The notes under the pieces: model-generated
Seen by the model: the letters and a program-made list of their open reading frames with translations, nothing else
Database searches by the model: none
What the model was told of the DNA's origin: nothing
In this document: piece after piece, positions 10,570 through 20,542 of the stretch
Position numbering within the stretch: the first letter of the stretch is position 1
How the letters are laid out: every line of letters starts with the position of its first letter
Assembly (NCBI RefSeq): GCF_019721995.1
Contig: NZ_BLYC01000001.1
Coordinates: 310,001-374,000 of the forward strand
DNA length: 64,000 nucleotides
From: Bathymodiolus japonicus methanotrophic gill symbiont
GTDB lineage: Bacteria > Pseudomonadota > Gammaproteobacteria > Methylococcales > Methylomonadaceae
Reading direction: 5' to 3'
Made by a program: the position numbers and the translations under genes

Positions 10570-10850
10570 GTAAAGCTAGAAACTTACTGGAAAGGCTGAT
10601 TAATTATGAAGAGGATGTCTTGCGCTTCATGACAAATACCTGGGTGCCATTTACCAATAATGCCGCAGAAAATTCGATTCGGATGGCCAAGGTTCAACAG
10701 AAAATATCCGGCTGCTTTCGTAGTACCAAGGGTGCAGAGATATTTTGTCGTGTCAGAGGGTATTTATCAACGTGCCGTAAACAAGGTCTAAGTGCAACTC
10801 AGGCAATGACCTTGGTCTTTGAGGGAAAGTTACCTGAATTTGCTTTATAA
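10570..10850 (+). pseudogene. IS66-family transposase, C-terminal fragment
   Basis: Encodes GKARNLLERL...VPFTNNAAENSIRMAKVQQKISGCFRS..GYLSTCRKQG, the typical end of IS66 TnpC with the catalytic Glu in NNAAEN. The 5' part is missing because IS-alpha copy 1 joins at 10569. A perfect CTACTCAGC/GCTGAGTAG hairpin follows at about 10861-10881. Confidence 0.85.
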
Positions 10851-10896
10851 TTTCATTGAACTACTCAGCGAAGCTGAGTAGTTACGAAATTGAAGG

Positions 10897-11060
10897 TATA
10901 CTTCGCGCGGTCACGGATGCGGAATTTATAGTACACTGATTTTTGTCGAGGGCAAGGCACTAAAACAGGCGCATAGCTGGCTACGCAACTGTTTAAGCAA
11001 CGCCGCTATCGGCAAAAACTCAGTCGTTAGAAATCCGCAGTCGTGACCGCGCGAAGTATA
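10897..11060. repeat. 164-bp MITE with perfect 19-bp terminal inverted repeats
   Basis: The left end TATACTTCGCGCGGTCACG is matched exactly by its reverse complement at 11042-11060. The interior is a large imperfect palindrome with GGCGCATAGCTGGCTACG at its centre, reminiscent of the P130 repeats but strongly diverged. It lies between an IS66 fragment and IS-alpha copy 2. Confidence 0.82.
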
Positions 11061-11077
11061 TGTAGTATTGTCTTCAT

Positions 11078-12611
11078 CATCAGTGTTCCCATTGAAAGAA
11101 GAAGTACCTAAACAAAGCAGCCTATAACCTACCTGAAGGTAGCACCACTCGAATATTTCCATCTTTTTGATTTTAATCACTTATAACAGCAAATAGACAC
11201 TCTGTAGGCACCGTAAAAAAACAACAAATAATTTCAAATAAAGCTTGCAATTGCCGAAAAAATTTTTCTAAAAATTTCCGTTTTAATCACCTCATAAACG
11301 GATATCACCCATGCTTAAAGACCTACCACTCTCTGAACATATTCACCAACACTGCAATGAAAGTATGGAACGTGCCCTGTTAGCAGAGCGTCATCCTTTG
11401 TGGGCTCGTTCATGCCCAGAGTTGAAGGATATCGACTTTATTCGCCTTGGGTTATTACGCTGTATCAGTGTAGTCGATAGTGGTCGCCATTTCCTCCAAA
11501 CCAATGAACAGATTTATGGCCAGCTGCTTCCCCACTCAACGTATTTTAAATCACTGAAGTCGCATAGACGAACAAGTATGCTTGAGGCATTTGAACAGCA
11601 GAGCTACCATCTTCACTCTGAAACACTGCTATCGCAAGGCATTGATTATCTTAAAGCATTCCCAGAACTTGACGAATACACCATAGAAGCAGCGGATGGA
11701 CATTTTATTGATCATGCCTGCCATACTGAAAAAAACAGCAAGGGGAAAGTTTATGCGGCCGGGGGGATTTACGCGTTGAATCTCAGAAGTGGGTTGCTCA
11801 GATTTCTTTGTCTGGTGACAAACGGAACTCAGAGGCATCAAGAAACACCTGTGTTACGAGATCATATTGAAAAGCAAAACAAGGGAAATAACAGCTCTCA
11901 GAAACATCTCTATGTCTACGATAAAGCCGTCACCGACTTTGTCTGGTGGGATCGGCAGAAACGACATGCTAATTACATGATTTCAATGCTAAAAGAAAAT
12001 TCAATTGCGACTCTGGTTGAGTCTATCCCTTTTGACTCCCGCCATGAGATCAATACAGGGGTTGAAGCATACAGTGTGTACGAAAACAAGGGCATCAAAT
12101 TTAACGTGGTGGATTACCGTGATCCAGAAACCGGAAAACTTCACCGGTTTGTGACAACCTTGCCAATGACTATTAACCCTGGAACCATTGCCATGCTGTA
12201 TTTCAAGCGATGGACGATTGAAAAGACATTCAATAACACTAAAAGTAATTTCAAGGAAACTAAAGCTTGGTCTTCCAATACCCGCTCACTTGAAAATCAA
12301 ATGCGCCTGACTGCAATGAGCTATAATTTAATGCGCGTATTTGAAGAGATTTCAAAAACACAACAGCCAGAATTGATTCATCCATCGGATAAAAAATATA
12401 GCGAGGCTCTGGAGATAAGGCAGCAACAGGCTCAAAAACGAGATCGTTTTGTGAATCCATTATTTTTCCAGGCAAGAATATCTCGTATCAGCTCGTATAC
12501 CATTCGGGCAGTTCAAAACGCAATAATAACAGGAATGTCTTTACAGTGCTTTATGAGCTCTCTTGTGGCGAGGTTAGTTTCACGGCCTCAATTGATAGGG
12601 GAACACTGATG
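11078..12611 (+). mobile_element. IS-alpha (IS4-like), copy 2, complete
   Basis: Bounded by CATCAGTGTTCCC at 11078 and GGGAACACTGATG ending 12611 (1534 bp), with one intact transposase gene (11311-12609). With copy 1 it forms an inverted pair around an IS66 fragment and a MITE. Confidence 0.92.
11311..12609 (+). CDS. IS-alpha transposase (IS4-like DDE), intact
   Basis: 432 residues; the only intact copy of four in the window. It is an RNase-H-fold DDE transposase: candidate first Asp in EAADGHFIDH, a middle block LYVYDKAVTDFVWWDR, and a Glu in the Y-R-E-K type signature YFKRWTIEKTFNNTK. The start was chosen because all four copies share MLKDLPLSEHIHQHC just inside the left end. The stop lies within the right inverted repeat. 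Assignment to the IS4 group rests on the signature, not on a database match. Confidence 0.9.
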   Translation: MLKDLPLSEHIHQHCNESMERALLAERHPLWARSCPELKDIDFIRLGLLRCISVVDSGRHFLQTNEQIYGQLLPHSTYFKSLKSHRRTSMLEAFEQQSYHLHSETLLSQGIDYLKAFPELDEYTIEAADGHFIDHACHTEKNSKGKVYAAGGIYALNLRSGLLRFLCLVTNGTQRHQETPVLRDHIEKQNKGNNSSQKHLYVYDKAVTDFVWWDRQKRHANYMISMLKENSIATLVESIPFDSRHEINTGVEAYSVYENKGIKFNVVDYRDPETGKLHRFVTTLPMTINPGTIAMLYFKRWTIEKTFNNTKSNFKETKAWSSNTRSLENQMRLTAMSYNLMRVFEEISKTQQPELIHPSDKKYSEALEIRQQQAQKRDRFVNPLFFQARISRISSYTIRAVQNAIITGMSLQCFMSSLVARLVSRPQLIGEH

Positions 12612-12725
12612 AATTAGATAGTAATGGAATGCGTATTAATTGAGAGCCATTTCGAGCACGGCCTTGCAATAAATTGGCTGACTCTTTGTGCTAAGCAAGT
12701 TGGATAATCTATTATTTATGGCTCT
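12612..12725. repeat. 114-bp direct repeat, right copy
   Basis: Second copy of 8915-9028. Here the enclosed small MITE is complete (about 12636-12734), with ends near TAATTGAGAGCCAT and ATGGCTCTTAATTA. The start of the VTT gene follows immediately. Confidence 0.88.
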
Positions 12726-12730
12726 TAATT

Positions 12731-12964
12731 ATGATCACTTTACTTCGACATAGCTATACATCGCGACGAATTCTTACGTCTTTAGTCGTTATTATCAGTG
12801 TGATATTTATCGGCTATTGGCTGGAAAGTCATGTTGCACTGATTGAAGCAGGTTTAACTGAATTAGGTCCCTGGGCGCGAGCGCAGGGTTTATTGCACTA
12901 TTTATAGTGCTTACGCCGTTGTTTTTTTCAGTCGATGTCTTATGTGTGACTGAAGTTTCTTAGA
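12731..12964 (+). pseudogene. VTT/DedA-like (TVP38-type) membrane protein, 5' fragment
   Basis: ATG 12731 begins MITLLRHSYTSRRILTS, then a membrane segment (VVIISVIFIGYWL) and an ESHVALIEAGLTELGPWA region typical of TVP38/TMEM64 N termini. A frameshift near 12886 is needed to continue into GFIALFIVLTPLFFSVDVL. The frame then runs out and R295 begins at 12983. The matching 3' part is 15836-16211. About 2.9 kb of mobile DNA separates them, and the middle of the protein is missing. Confidence 0.7.
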
Positions 12965-12982
12965 AATTCATCAAGCAACCAT

Positions 12983-13277
12983 CGCTGAAAATCAGGGAAA
13001 CGGAGCCTAAGCGAAGTGATGATTTTTAGTCCGCGATAGCCGTAGGGCCGTTGTTTTGTCGGAGTCTGAGCGTTAGCGAAGGTGGAGACAAAATAAAAGG
13101 CCATCCGACACGGCGTCAAGTCATTTGGAGCCTATGTTCCGACCCCTTGTTGGGTCGGGACGAGGTGACGAGGACGAATCGGGGCCGCCGGAGGCATAAG
13201 TGGTCGCGTTAAGTTTTTGCCGCTTGCTTGGGCTGGGATGCCCAAAACAAGCTTTCGCAAAAATAGCGACTCCCCGA
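12983..13277 (+). mobile_element. R295 repeat, copy 1
   Basis: 295 bp from CGCTGAAAATCA to GCGACTCCCCGA. Internal hairpins include CCGACCC/GGGTCGG and a long 3'-terminal hairpin (GTCGC..TTTTTGC..GCTTG pairing with CAAGC..GCAAAAA..GCGAC). It forms the junction between the VTT gene fragment and an IS-delta fragment, so it looks like a recombination junction, not a simple insertion. Confidence 0.88.
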
Positions 13278-14288
13278 TCGCAATAAAACGGCTACCACCG
13301 AATTTACAGGGGAGCTGCTGTATTTGGGGCAAACCCTTTCAAAATCCGGATCCAAAGCCGCTTCGGCAATGATGCGGCGGATATCTGAAAATGCGAAACT
13401 GGCTCGCCCCTTCACTTTGTGCCGACGTTCCGGATCGGTTTTTAAACGATCCGCGTAAATCCACGTCAGCGTTGTTGCCATCATACAGAAGTTCAAATGG
13501 TTGGTCACTGCCTGCGCATTTCGACACTGACTTTTCTGACTCCCTATGTCTTGCTTGAGCTCTTTGAACCCGGATTCGATTTTCCATCGCGCACCATAAT
13601 ACTCAATAATCTGTGTGACGGATAAACTTAGATCGGTCGTAAACAAAGCAATCCACTGTGTGCGACGAAACACCCAGACAACCTGAACGGTTCGTTTCAA
13701 TGTTTTCAGCATGACAACGCGACTATAAGCCCTGACTTCACGCTGTTTTCCATAGAGATTCACGGCATACGATCAGGCCTTTTGTTGTACTGTTTTTGCC
13801 ATGTCTGTGGCTGACCCTAGACGCTGCCCGTACTTTTTATTCCGCCCCCTCTGCTTGGGTTTTCTTTTTTCTGGACGATCGTACAGTACATTATTGCACC
13901 TTAACCTAGAGAGAATATTAAACCGGCTTCCGATAGCTTTGTAAACAGGTTTCCATAGGCCATTGTTGCCAAACCAGCTATCAGTGACTGTCAATATCGG
14001 AGCGGTGGAAAAATGTTCTGCAATTGCAATCAGCATTTGAGCCGCCTGAGCCATCTTGGTCTGGAAAGGAACGACATCACCTCTTATCGTGGCGGTTTCT
14101 TTTTTTGCCTGAATTGTTTTTAAGGGCAGATAAAGTCGGAAATCTAAAAATAAGCACGCCCAGCGACCTTTGACCTGTTTCAGCAACCCTACCGATACAA
14201 TGTTTTGTGCCCATGGATATTTGCTTTGATTCGATTTGGCCGCGTGGTCAAAAATGGCTTCACAGCCGAAGATCTTCTTGCCTACTTT
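13278..14288 (-). pseudogene. IS-delta (IS4/IS701-like) transposase remnant, copy 1
   Basis: Reverse-strand transposase lacking its N terminus. Conserved parts are APILTVTDSWFGNNGLW and the C-terminal YGARWKIESGFKELKQDIG (DDE Glu region). An in-frame TGA at 13773-13775 splits the frame into 13776-14186 and an open part downstream. The 3' end is cut by R295. The 5' end (near 14288) abuts a 12-base scrap CGCTGAAAATCA and then IS-alpha copy 3. A second copy is at 27235-28327. Confidence 0.8.
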
Positions 14289-14300
14289 CGCTGAAAATCA

Positions 14301-15835
14301 CATCAGTGTTCCCATTGAAAGAAGAAGTACCTAAACAAAGCAGCCTATAACCTACCTGAAGGTAGCACCACTCGAATATTTCCATCTTTTTGATTTTAAT
14401 CACTTATAACAGAAAATAGACACTCTGTAGGCACCGTAAAAAAACAACAAATAATTTCAAATAAAGCTTGCAATTGCCGAAAAAATTTTTCTAAAAATTT
14501 CCGTTTTAATCACCTCATAAACGGATATCACCCATGCTTAAAGACCTACCACTCTCTGAACATATTCACCAACACTGCAATGAAAGTATGGAACGTTCCC
14601 TGTTAGCAGAGCGTCATCCTTTGTGGGCTCGTTCATGCCCAGAGTTGAAGGATATCGACTTTATTCGCCTTGGGTTATTACGCTGTATCAGTGTAGTCGA
14701 TAGTGGTCGCCATTTCCTCCAAACCAATGAACAGATTTATGGCCAGCTGCTTCCCCACTCAACGTATTTTAAATCACTGAAGTCGCATAGACGAACAAGT
14801 ATGCTTGAGGCATTTGAACAGCAGAGCTATCATCTTCACGCTGAAACACTGCTGTCGCAAGGCATTGATTATCTTAAAGCATTCCCGGAACTTGACGAAT
14901 ACACCATAGAAGCAGCGGATGGACATTTTATTGATCATGCCTGCCATACTGAAAAAAACAGCAAGGGGAAAGTTTATGCGGCTGGGGGGATTTACGCGTT
15001 GAATCTCAGAAGTGGGTTGCTCAGATTTCTTTGTCTGGTGACAAACGGAACTCAGAGGCATCAAGAAATACCTGTGTTACGAGATCATATTGAAAAGCAA
15101 AACAAGGGAAATAACAGCTCTCAGAAACATCTCTATGTCTACGATAAAGCCGTCACCGACTTTGTCTGGTGGGATCGGCAGAAACGACATGCTAATTACA
15201 TGATTTCAATGCTAAAAGAAAATTCAATTGCGACTCTGGTTGAGTCTATCCCTTTTGACTCCCGCCATGAGATCAATACAGGGGTTGAAGCATACAGTGT
15301 GTACGAAAACAAGGGCATCAAATTTAACGTGGTGGATTACCGTGATCCAGAAACCGGAAAACTTCACCGGTTTGTGACAACCTTGCCAATGACTATTAAC
15401 CCTGGAACCATTGCCATGCTGTATTTCAAGCGATGGACGATTGAAAAGACATTCAATAACACTAAAAGTAATTTCAAGGAAACTAAAGCTTGGTCTTCCA
15501 ATACCCGCTCACTTGAAAATCAAATGCGCCTGACTGCAATGAGCTATAATTTAATGCGCGTGTTTGAAGAGAGTTTCAAAAACACAACAGCCAGAATTGA
15601 TTCATCCATCGGATAAAAAATATAGCGAGGCTCTGGAGATAAGGCAGCAACAGGCTCAAAAACGAGATCGTTTTGTGAATCCATTATTTTTCCAGGCAAG
15701 AATATCTCGTATCAGCTCGTATACCATTCGGGCAGTTCAAAACGCAATAATAACAGGAATGTCTTTACAGTGCTTTATGAGCTCTCTTGTGGCGAGGTTA
15801 GTCTCACGGCATCAATTGATAGGGGAACACTGATG
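14301..15835 (+). mobile_element. IS-alpha (IS4-like), copy 3, frameshifted
   Basis: 1535 bp with ends CATCAGTGTTCCC and GGGAACACTGATG. The transposase starts at 14534, but a two-base AG duplication near 15572 shifts the frame after MRVFEE; the remainder continues in another frame to 15833. Its right end abuts the surviving 3' part of the VTT gene. Confidence 0.9.
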
Positions 15836-16211
15836 ATTAGAGCAGCACCCCAGACTGAGTACGCTTTCGCAGATGATCGATGAGAACGGCTTTAAAGTGA
15901 TGTTCCTGTTGCGCTTGCTACCCATCCCGTTTGCTCTGTTGAGCTATGTTTTTGCAATGAGTCGTAGCGGATTTTCCCCCTACTGGCTAGCAACAACGGG
16001 CTTGTTTGTTTATAACACGGCACTGGTTTATTTTGGTTATCTGGCTGCGCATATTTCAGACCAGTTAACACAAGGGGAAAATTATACCGGGCCGCATAAT
16101 ATATTTTTGGCCGGTGGTGTTATAGCCAGTACCTTGGTGATTCTGCTTATATCAAAAATAGCCAAACATCAACTTGCACTTATGCATCCGAATGCTGATT
16201 TGATGCTGTAA
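15836..16211 (+). pseudogene. VTT/DedA-like membrane protein, 3' fragment
   Basis: Open from the IS-alpha end: EQHPRLSTLSQMIDENGFKV, followed by FLLRLLPIPFALLSYVFAMS, the conserved VTT-domain block with the R-L-x-P motif, and two further membrane segments. A start at 15873 would make a 112-residue piece lacking the N-terminal half. The 5' part is 12731-12964. VTT/TVP38 proteins are polytopic membrane proteins implicated in lipid transport. Confidence 0.8.
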
Positions 16212-16261
16212 AAGTTGATATTTATTGTAGTAAAAATGAATTGAGGCGGGCATAAGCTAAC

Positions 16262-18451
16262 TTACCTGCCCTCGAATACGAGCACTGATTTCGCTTGTAC
16301 CAGATAGCCGTCTCCTTCTATTGGATTTTGATTTTCTGGCTTGAGGGTACCCTGAGCTGAATCCATGGCGGTATTGATGGCTAGGTGCCATTTCCGCTCT
16401 CCAACGATTGGTAATTGCATGGCAAGTTCATCATCGGACATATTCAGGATCACATGTAAATCAGCTTCATCATCCTTAAGCGCTGCAAGGGTAAAGCCCA
16501 GAACTCGCGACTCAAAATCTAGCCACTGTGGTGCGCCTAATTGAATACCATGCCACTGGATATCAGGAATATGCCGTCCGGGAACAACTTCGCCGGTGAG
16601 GAAGCGGCGGCGCATAAGTGCAGGATGACGCTTTCGCAATGCGATCATTTGCTGGACAAATAACAGCATATCTGCATTTTTCTCGGTCAGGCTCCAGTCA
16701 AGCCAGGTGAGTTCATTATTCTGACAATAGCCGTTGTTATTACCGTTCTGGGTGTTAAGTACTTCATCACCCGCCAGCAGCATTGGGACGCCCTGGCTTA
16801 ATAACAGGATTGCAATGCTATTTTTTGCCTGTTTTTTGCGTAATTCAAGAATGTGCAAATCATTTGTTTCACCTTCTGCACCACAGTTATAACTTATATT
16901 GTGATCGCCACCATCGCGGTTGTCTTCGCCGTTAGCCAAATTATGGTTGTGGTTGTAGCTAACCAGGTCATTCAGCGTAAAACCATCATGGCAGGTAATA
17001 AAATTAATACTGTTTATTGGTAAGCGATCCTGTTGTTTATACAGGTCACTGCTGGCACAAAGTCGGGTTGCAACCTCAGCGATCAGGCCTTTGTCTCCGC
17101 GAATAAAGCTACGCATGCTATCGCGATATTTACCATTCCACTCGCCCCAGCGATAGCCAGGAAAACTACCTACCTGATACAGCCCGGCTGCATCCCATGC
17201 TTCAGCAATCAATTTAGTTTTAGCCAGTTGTTCGGAAAGTTCTATGCCCCATAAAATAGGTGGATCCTTCAGTACTTCACCATTCTGACCACGCGCGAGA
17301 GCACTTGCCAGGTCAAAGCGGAAACCATCAACATGCATTTCGCGCACCCAGTATTCCAGACAGCTGATAATAAAATTGGCAACCACAGGGTGGTTAGCAT
17401 TCACCGTATTACCACAGCCAGTGTAATCACGATATTTGCTTTTATCGTGCTCATCCAGGTGATAAAAAATATCGCTGCCTATACCTCTAAAGTTAATCAC
17501 CGGTCCGTCAGCACCTGCTTCGGATGTGTGATTAAACACCACATCCATGACTACACCGATTTCGGCTTTGTGTAGCGCTTTTACCAGGTCACGAAATTCC
17601 TTTAAATGAGTCCCCTTGTCGGGTGTTACACAATACCCCGGGTGCGGACTAAAAAAACTGTGCGTACTATAGCCCCAGTAATTTTTTAAGCCAAGAGCAG
17701 CCGTTCCACGAGGGATATCCTGTTCATCAAAAGCCATGACCGGCAATAGCTCAACATGAGTAATGCCCAGCGCCTTAAGATAAGGTATTTTTTCAATTAG
17801 CGCAGAAAAAGTACCGGGATTTTTGACGTTTGCTGACTTATTACGAGTAAAACCGCCGACATGCAATTCATACAAAATTGCATTTTCACTTTTAAAGGAA
17901 AAGGGCGTGTCACCTTCCCAGTCGTAACTTTGATCGACTACCTGGCTACGCATGGCAGTATGGCCATTATCCCCTGGCAAACAGGCTTTACTTCTATTCC
18001 AGAGTTTATCGCTGACCACCCGTGCTAATGGATCCAGCAGATGTTTTTCTTTATCAAAGCTGAAACCGCTTTCAGCCGCGCAATCTGGGCCGTCCATACG
18101 CCATGTATACCATATTCTAGGAGGAAGTTCATGTAAATGAACATGCCATGAGTAAAAGGTTTTATGTATATCATTTTCCAGGTGGATAACCTGAATCGGT
18201 TCCAGGCTATCAGCGCTACTATAAATTAACAGCTCTACAGAAGTTGCGTGGCGACTGAAAATAGAAAAATTTACACCATCGTGTTTTAATTTTGCCCCCA
18301 TGGGGTACGGAGAACCTGGTGAGGTTTTAAATGTCTTATTCACGGTGGCTGTTGTTTTTTTAAAGTTAAAATGGCTAATTAACCTTGTCTTCAAGCGGAG
18401 AAAACTAGCGGTCATGAAGGGAGTATGCGCATCCAAAATAAAGTCTATCAA
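16262..18451 (-). CDS. glgX: Glycogen debranching enzyme GlgX (isoamylase type)
   Basis: 729 residues. It hydrolyses alpha-1,6 branches of phosphorylase-limited glycogen. The order is an N-terminal CBM48 domain (PGSPYPMGAKL..VNFSIFSRHA), then a GH13 barrel with DVVFNHTSE, nucleophile Asp in VDGFRFDLASALA, acid Glu in LIAEAWDAAG and Asp in FITCHDGFTLNDLVSYN, then a C-terminal beta domain. The ~35 residues before the CBM48 domain are unusual for GlgX, so translation might begin at a later Met. No other glycogen gene is adjacent. Confidence 0.94.
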   Translation of the reverse strand: MIDFILDAHTPFMTASFLRLKTRLISHFNFKKTTATVNKTFKTSPGSPYPMGAKLKHDGVNFSIFSRHATSVELLIYSSADSLEPIQVIHLENDIHKTFYSWHVHLHELPPRIWYTWRMDGPDCAAESGFSFDKEKHLLDPLARVVSDKLWNRSKACLPGDNGHTAMRSQVVDQSYDWEGDTPFSFKSENAILYELHVGGFTRNKSANVKNPGTFSALIEKIPYLKALGITHVELLPVMAFDEQDIPRGTAALGLKNYWGYSTHSFFSPHPGYCVTPDKGTHLKEFRDLVKALHKAEIGVVMDVVFNHTSEAGADGPVINFRGIGSDIFYHLDEHDKSKYRDYTGCGNTVNANHPVVANFIISCLEYWVREMHVDGFRFDLASALARGQNGEVLKDPPILWGIELSEQLAKTKLIAEAWDAAGLYQVGSFPGYRWGEWNGKYRDSMRSFIRGDKGLIAEVATRLCASSDLYKQQDRLPINSINFITCHDGFTLNDLVSYNHNHNLANGEDNRDGGDHNISYNCGAEGETNDLHILELRKKQAKNSIAILLLSQGVPMLLAGDEVLNTQNGNNNGYCQNNELTWLDWSLTEKNADMLLFVQQMIALRKRHPALMRRRFLTGEVVPGRHIPDIQWHGIQLGAPQWLDFESRVLGFTLAALKDDEADLHVILNMSDDELAMQLPIVGERKWHLAINTAMDSAQGTLKPENQNPIEGDGYLVQAKSVLVFEGR

Positions 18452-18533
18452 TGATAATCAGCTAGCACCTGAATGTCCAGTGATTACGCAGTATGAATTA
18501 ACTTAAATAGATTATGGTAAGCCCCATTCTGCG

Positions 18534-19217
18534 TTATTTTAAGTGATGTACTGGGCACTGCTGATCACGCAAACTGATGACAGGCCAGTTTGCATTTTGG
18601 GCATGCTGCCTTAAATGTTCGTCAGGATTGACAACAACCGGGTGATCAACTCGCTTTAAAAGTGGTAAATCATTATGTGAATCACTATAGAACCAGCTGC
18701 CGTTAAGATGATGCCCCGTCTCTTTTAACCATTGTTCCAGGCGGGTGATTTTTCCTTCCTGAAAGCAGGGTATGCCTGATACTTTTCCGGTATATCGGTC
18801 GTCGATCATTTCTGGTGTGGTGGCTATTAAATGCGGAATTCCATAGAGATTGACTATAGGCTCGGTAACAAAGCGATTAGTTGCAGTAATAACCAGTAGG
18901 GTATCACCTCGTTGCTTATGTTTGTTGATTAACTCTTGGGCAGAATCGAGTAAAATGGGTTGTATCACTTCTGCAATAAATTGTGTGCGCCACAAAATCA
19001 GGTCGTGCATGGAATTATCAGCAAGTGGTTGTAATGAGAAATCCAGGAATTTCAGAATATCTAATTGACCTTGCTTATATTGCTGATAAAAGCGCTCATT
19101 TTCACGGGCATAATAATCTGCATCGACAATATTCTGATCGACTAAAAATTGCCCCCATAAGTAATCGCTATCATCAGCAAGCAGGGTATTGTCTAAATCG
19201 AAAATAGCTAGGCTCAT
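18534..19217 (-). CDS. HAD-IB family phosphatase (SerB-like)
   Basis: 227 residues from the ATG at 19217. The longer frame upstream adds 31 residues not expected before the nucleophile motif. Motifs are DLDNTLLADDSDYLWG (nucleophile and acid Asp), VITATNRFV (motif II), and FYSDSHNDLPLL (motif IV). It belongs to the HAD-IB subgroup (phosphoserine phosphatase-like). Its substrate is unknown. It is divergent from rppH. Confidence 0.85.
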   Translation of the reverse strand: MSLAIFDLDNTLLADDSDYLWGQFLVDQNIVDADYYARENERFYQQYKQGQLDILKFLDFSLQPLADNSMHDLILWRTQFIAEVIQPILLDSAQELINKHKQRGDTLLVITATNRFVTEPIVNLYGIPHLIATTPEMIDDRYTGKVSGIPCFQEGKITRLEQWLKETGHHLNGSWFYSDSHNDLPLLKRVDHPVVVNPDEHLRQHAQNANWPVISLRDQQCPVHHLK

Positions 19218-19395
19218 GGTATATTCATTTTCCGTTAATTTGTAATTAGCTGATAGCATCACTCCGGTATTTATGGAACAATGGAAACATGAGTAATGCA
19301 TAGGAACCAAACAAGCAACCGTTCCTATATGTTCACGGGCAGAGATTTTATCATTACAGCTCTAGCTACGAACAGTAAAAAATAGGTTTTAAAAA

Positions 19396-19929
19396 ATGAT
19401 TGATTCAAAAGGATACCGATCTAATGTCGGCATCATCCTTTGCAATGCACAGGGACATGTGTTTTGGGCAAAGCGCTCGCGTGTCAATTCATGGCAATTT
19501 CCTCAGGGCGGCGTGGAAAAAGGAGAAGACCCTGAGCAGGCAATGTACCGTGAATTACGTGAAGAAACGGGGCTTGATGAAAAGCATATCGAAATTATTG
19601 GTCGCACTCGCTACTGGTTAAGATATAAGCTGCCAGAAAAATATATACGTCGCAACTCGCATCCCATATGCATAGGGCAAAAGCAGATCTGGTTTTTGTT
19701 AAAGCTGGTCGGAGATGAAGCAAATGTTATTCTGGATCGGCATAATAAGCCTGAATTTGATGACTGGCAATGGGTGGAATATTGGGAGCCATTAAAATCG
19801 GTGGTTTATTTCAAGCGTAAAGTTTACCGTAAAGCAATGATGGAATTAGGTGCATTTTTGATGTTAAATTCCGTAAATGTCAGTGCTTCGAGTTATCTAT
19901 CCAATAAAGATATGAGCGAACATCAGTGA
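19396..19929 (+). CDS. rppH: RNA pyrophosphohydrolase RppH
   Basis: 177 residues. RppH removes pyrophosphate from 5'-triphosphate mRNA ends and so triggers RNase E decay. The Nudix box GGVEKGEDPEQAMYRELREETGL is complete; the long motif is split here only for description. The family-specific RYKLPEKYIRR segment and the KQIWFLLKL strand are present. Length agrees with gammaproteobacterial RppH. Its stop overlaps the GTG of the next gene. Confidence 0.95.
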   Translation: MIDSKGYRSNVGIILCNAQGHVFWAKRSRVNSWQFPQGGVEKGEDPEQAMYRELREETGLDEKHIEIIGRTRYWLRYKLPEKYIRRNSHPICIGQKQIWFLLKLVGDEANVILDRHNKPEFDDWQWVEYWEPLKSVVYFKRKVYRKAMMELGAFLMLNSVNVSASSYLSNKDMSEHQ

Positions 19930-20282
19930 AGTCGTATTTATTTGTGCTGCAAACGGCTGCCTTTTCTGGGGCAAAAGTACAGGAGGTTTTAGACCAGGTG
20001 CTTATTGCCGCCGCTTTCGATCAACGAGTCAGTTTATTGTTACTAGATGATGCGTTTTTTCATTTATCTAACAATCAGCGTAGTGAGCAGCTTGCCAGTA
20101 AAGATATCAGTGCAATTTTTCGCTCCCTGCATATTTATAATATAGAGCACATTTTTGTTGAGCAAGAGTCATTAGCTCGTCATGGCTTGCTACAAGACCA
20201 GCTAATAGTTCCGATCACAATATTAAGCAGGCAAGACGTTGGCGCGACTCTCAGTGCATTTGATGTGGTATTAAGCGCTTAG
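19926..20282 (+). CDS. tusC: Sulfur relay protein TusC (DsrE/DsrF family)
   Basis: 118 residues with a GTG start overlapping the rppH stop by four bases. It resembles E. coli TusC along its length: LFVLQTAAFSGAKVQEVLDQ at the start, LLLLDDAFFHL in the middle and LSAFDVVLSA at the end. TusBCD passes sulfur towards mnm5s2U in tRNA. TusB and TusD are not next to it, so a different DsrE-like role is possible. Confidence 0.78.
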   Translation: MKSYLFVLQTAAFSGAKVQEVLDQVLIAAAFDQRVSLLLLDDAFFHLSNNQRSEQLASKDISAIFRSLHIYNIEHIFVEQESLARHGLLQDQLIVPITILSRQDVGATLSAFDVVLSA

Positions 20283-20435
20283 GGAGAGGGAATACATATC
20301 ATCCAAAACTGTTGGTATTTTTGTCAATCTTCTGCGTTGTAGCAACTTTACGTAGCCAGCTATACGCCTGTTACTACGCCTTGAATACGAACAAAAATCT
20401 GCCCAATATTGGATAATTATTTATTTCCAGATACC
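20281..20435. repeat. P130 palindromic repeat, copy 2
   Basis: Matches 6396-6552: AGGGAGAGGGAATACAT at the left, a GTAGCCAGCTATACGC centre, and ATTATTTATTTCCAG at the right. The tusC stop overlaps its left edge. It fills most of the tusC-lepA gap. Confidence 0.75.
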
Positions 20436-20542
20436 TTAAGTTAAATTTCTTAATACTGCACTTGCAAGTCCTGCTTCTGCTAAAATACTTTATTAAATAG
20501 CGACTACGCACTAGTGACTGAATACATTTTTATAAATACACA

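Noticed and set aside
12983-13277. R295/R280 as integron attC-like sites
   Set aside because: They are inside genes at unrelated sequences and no integrase gene or cassette order is visible.
18300-18506. Small forward frame opposite the glgX start
   Set aside because: Antisense to the glgX N terminus, with no homology signal.
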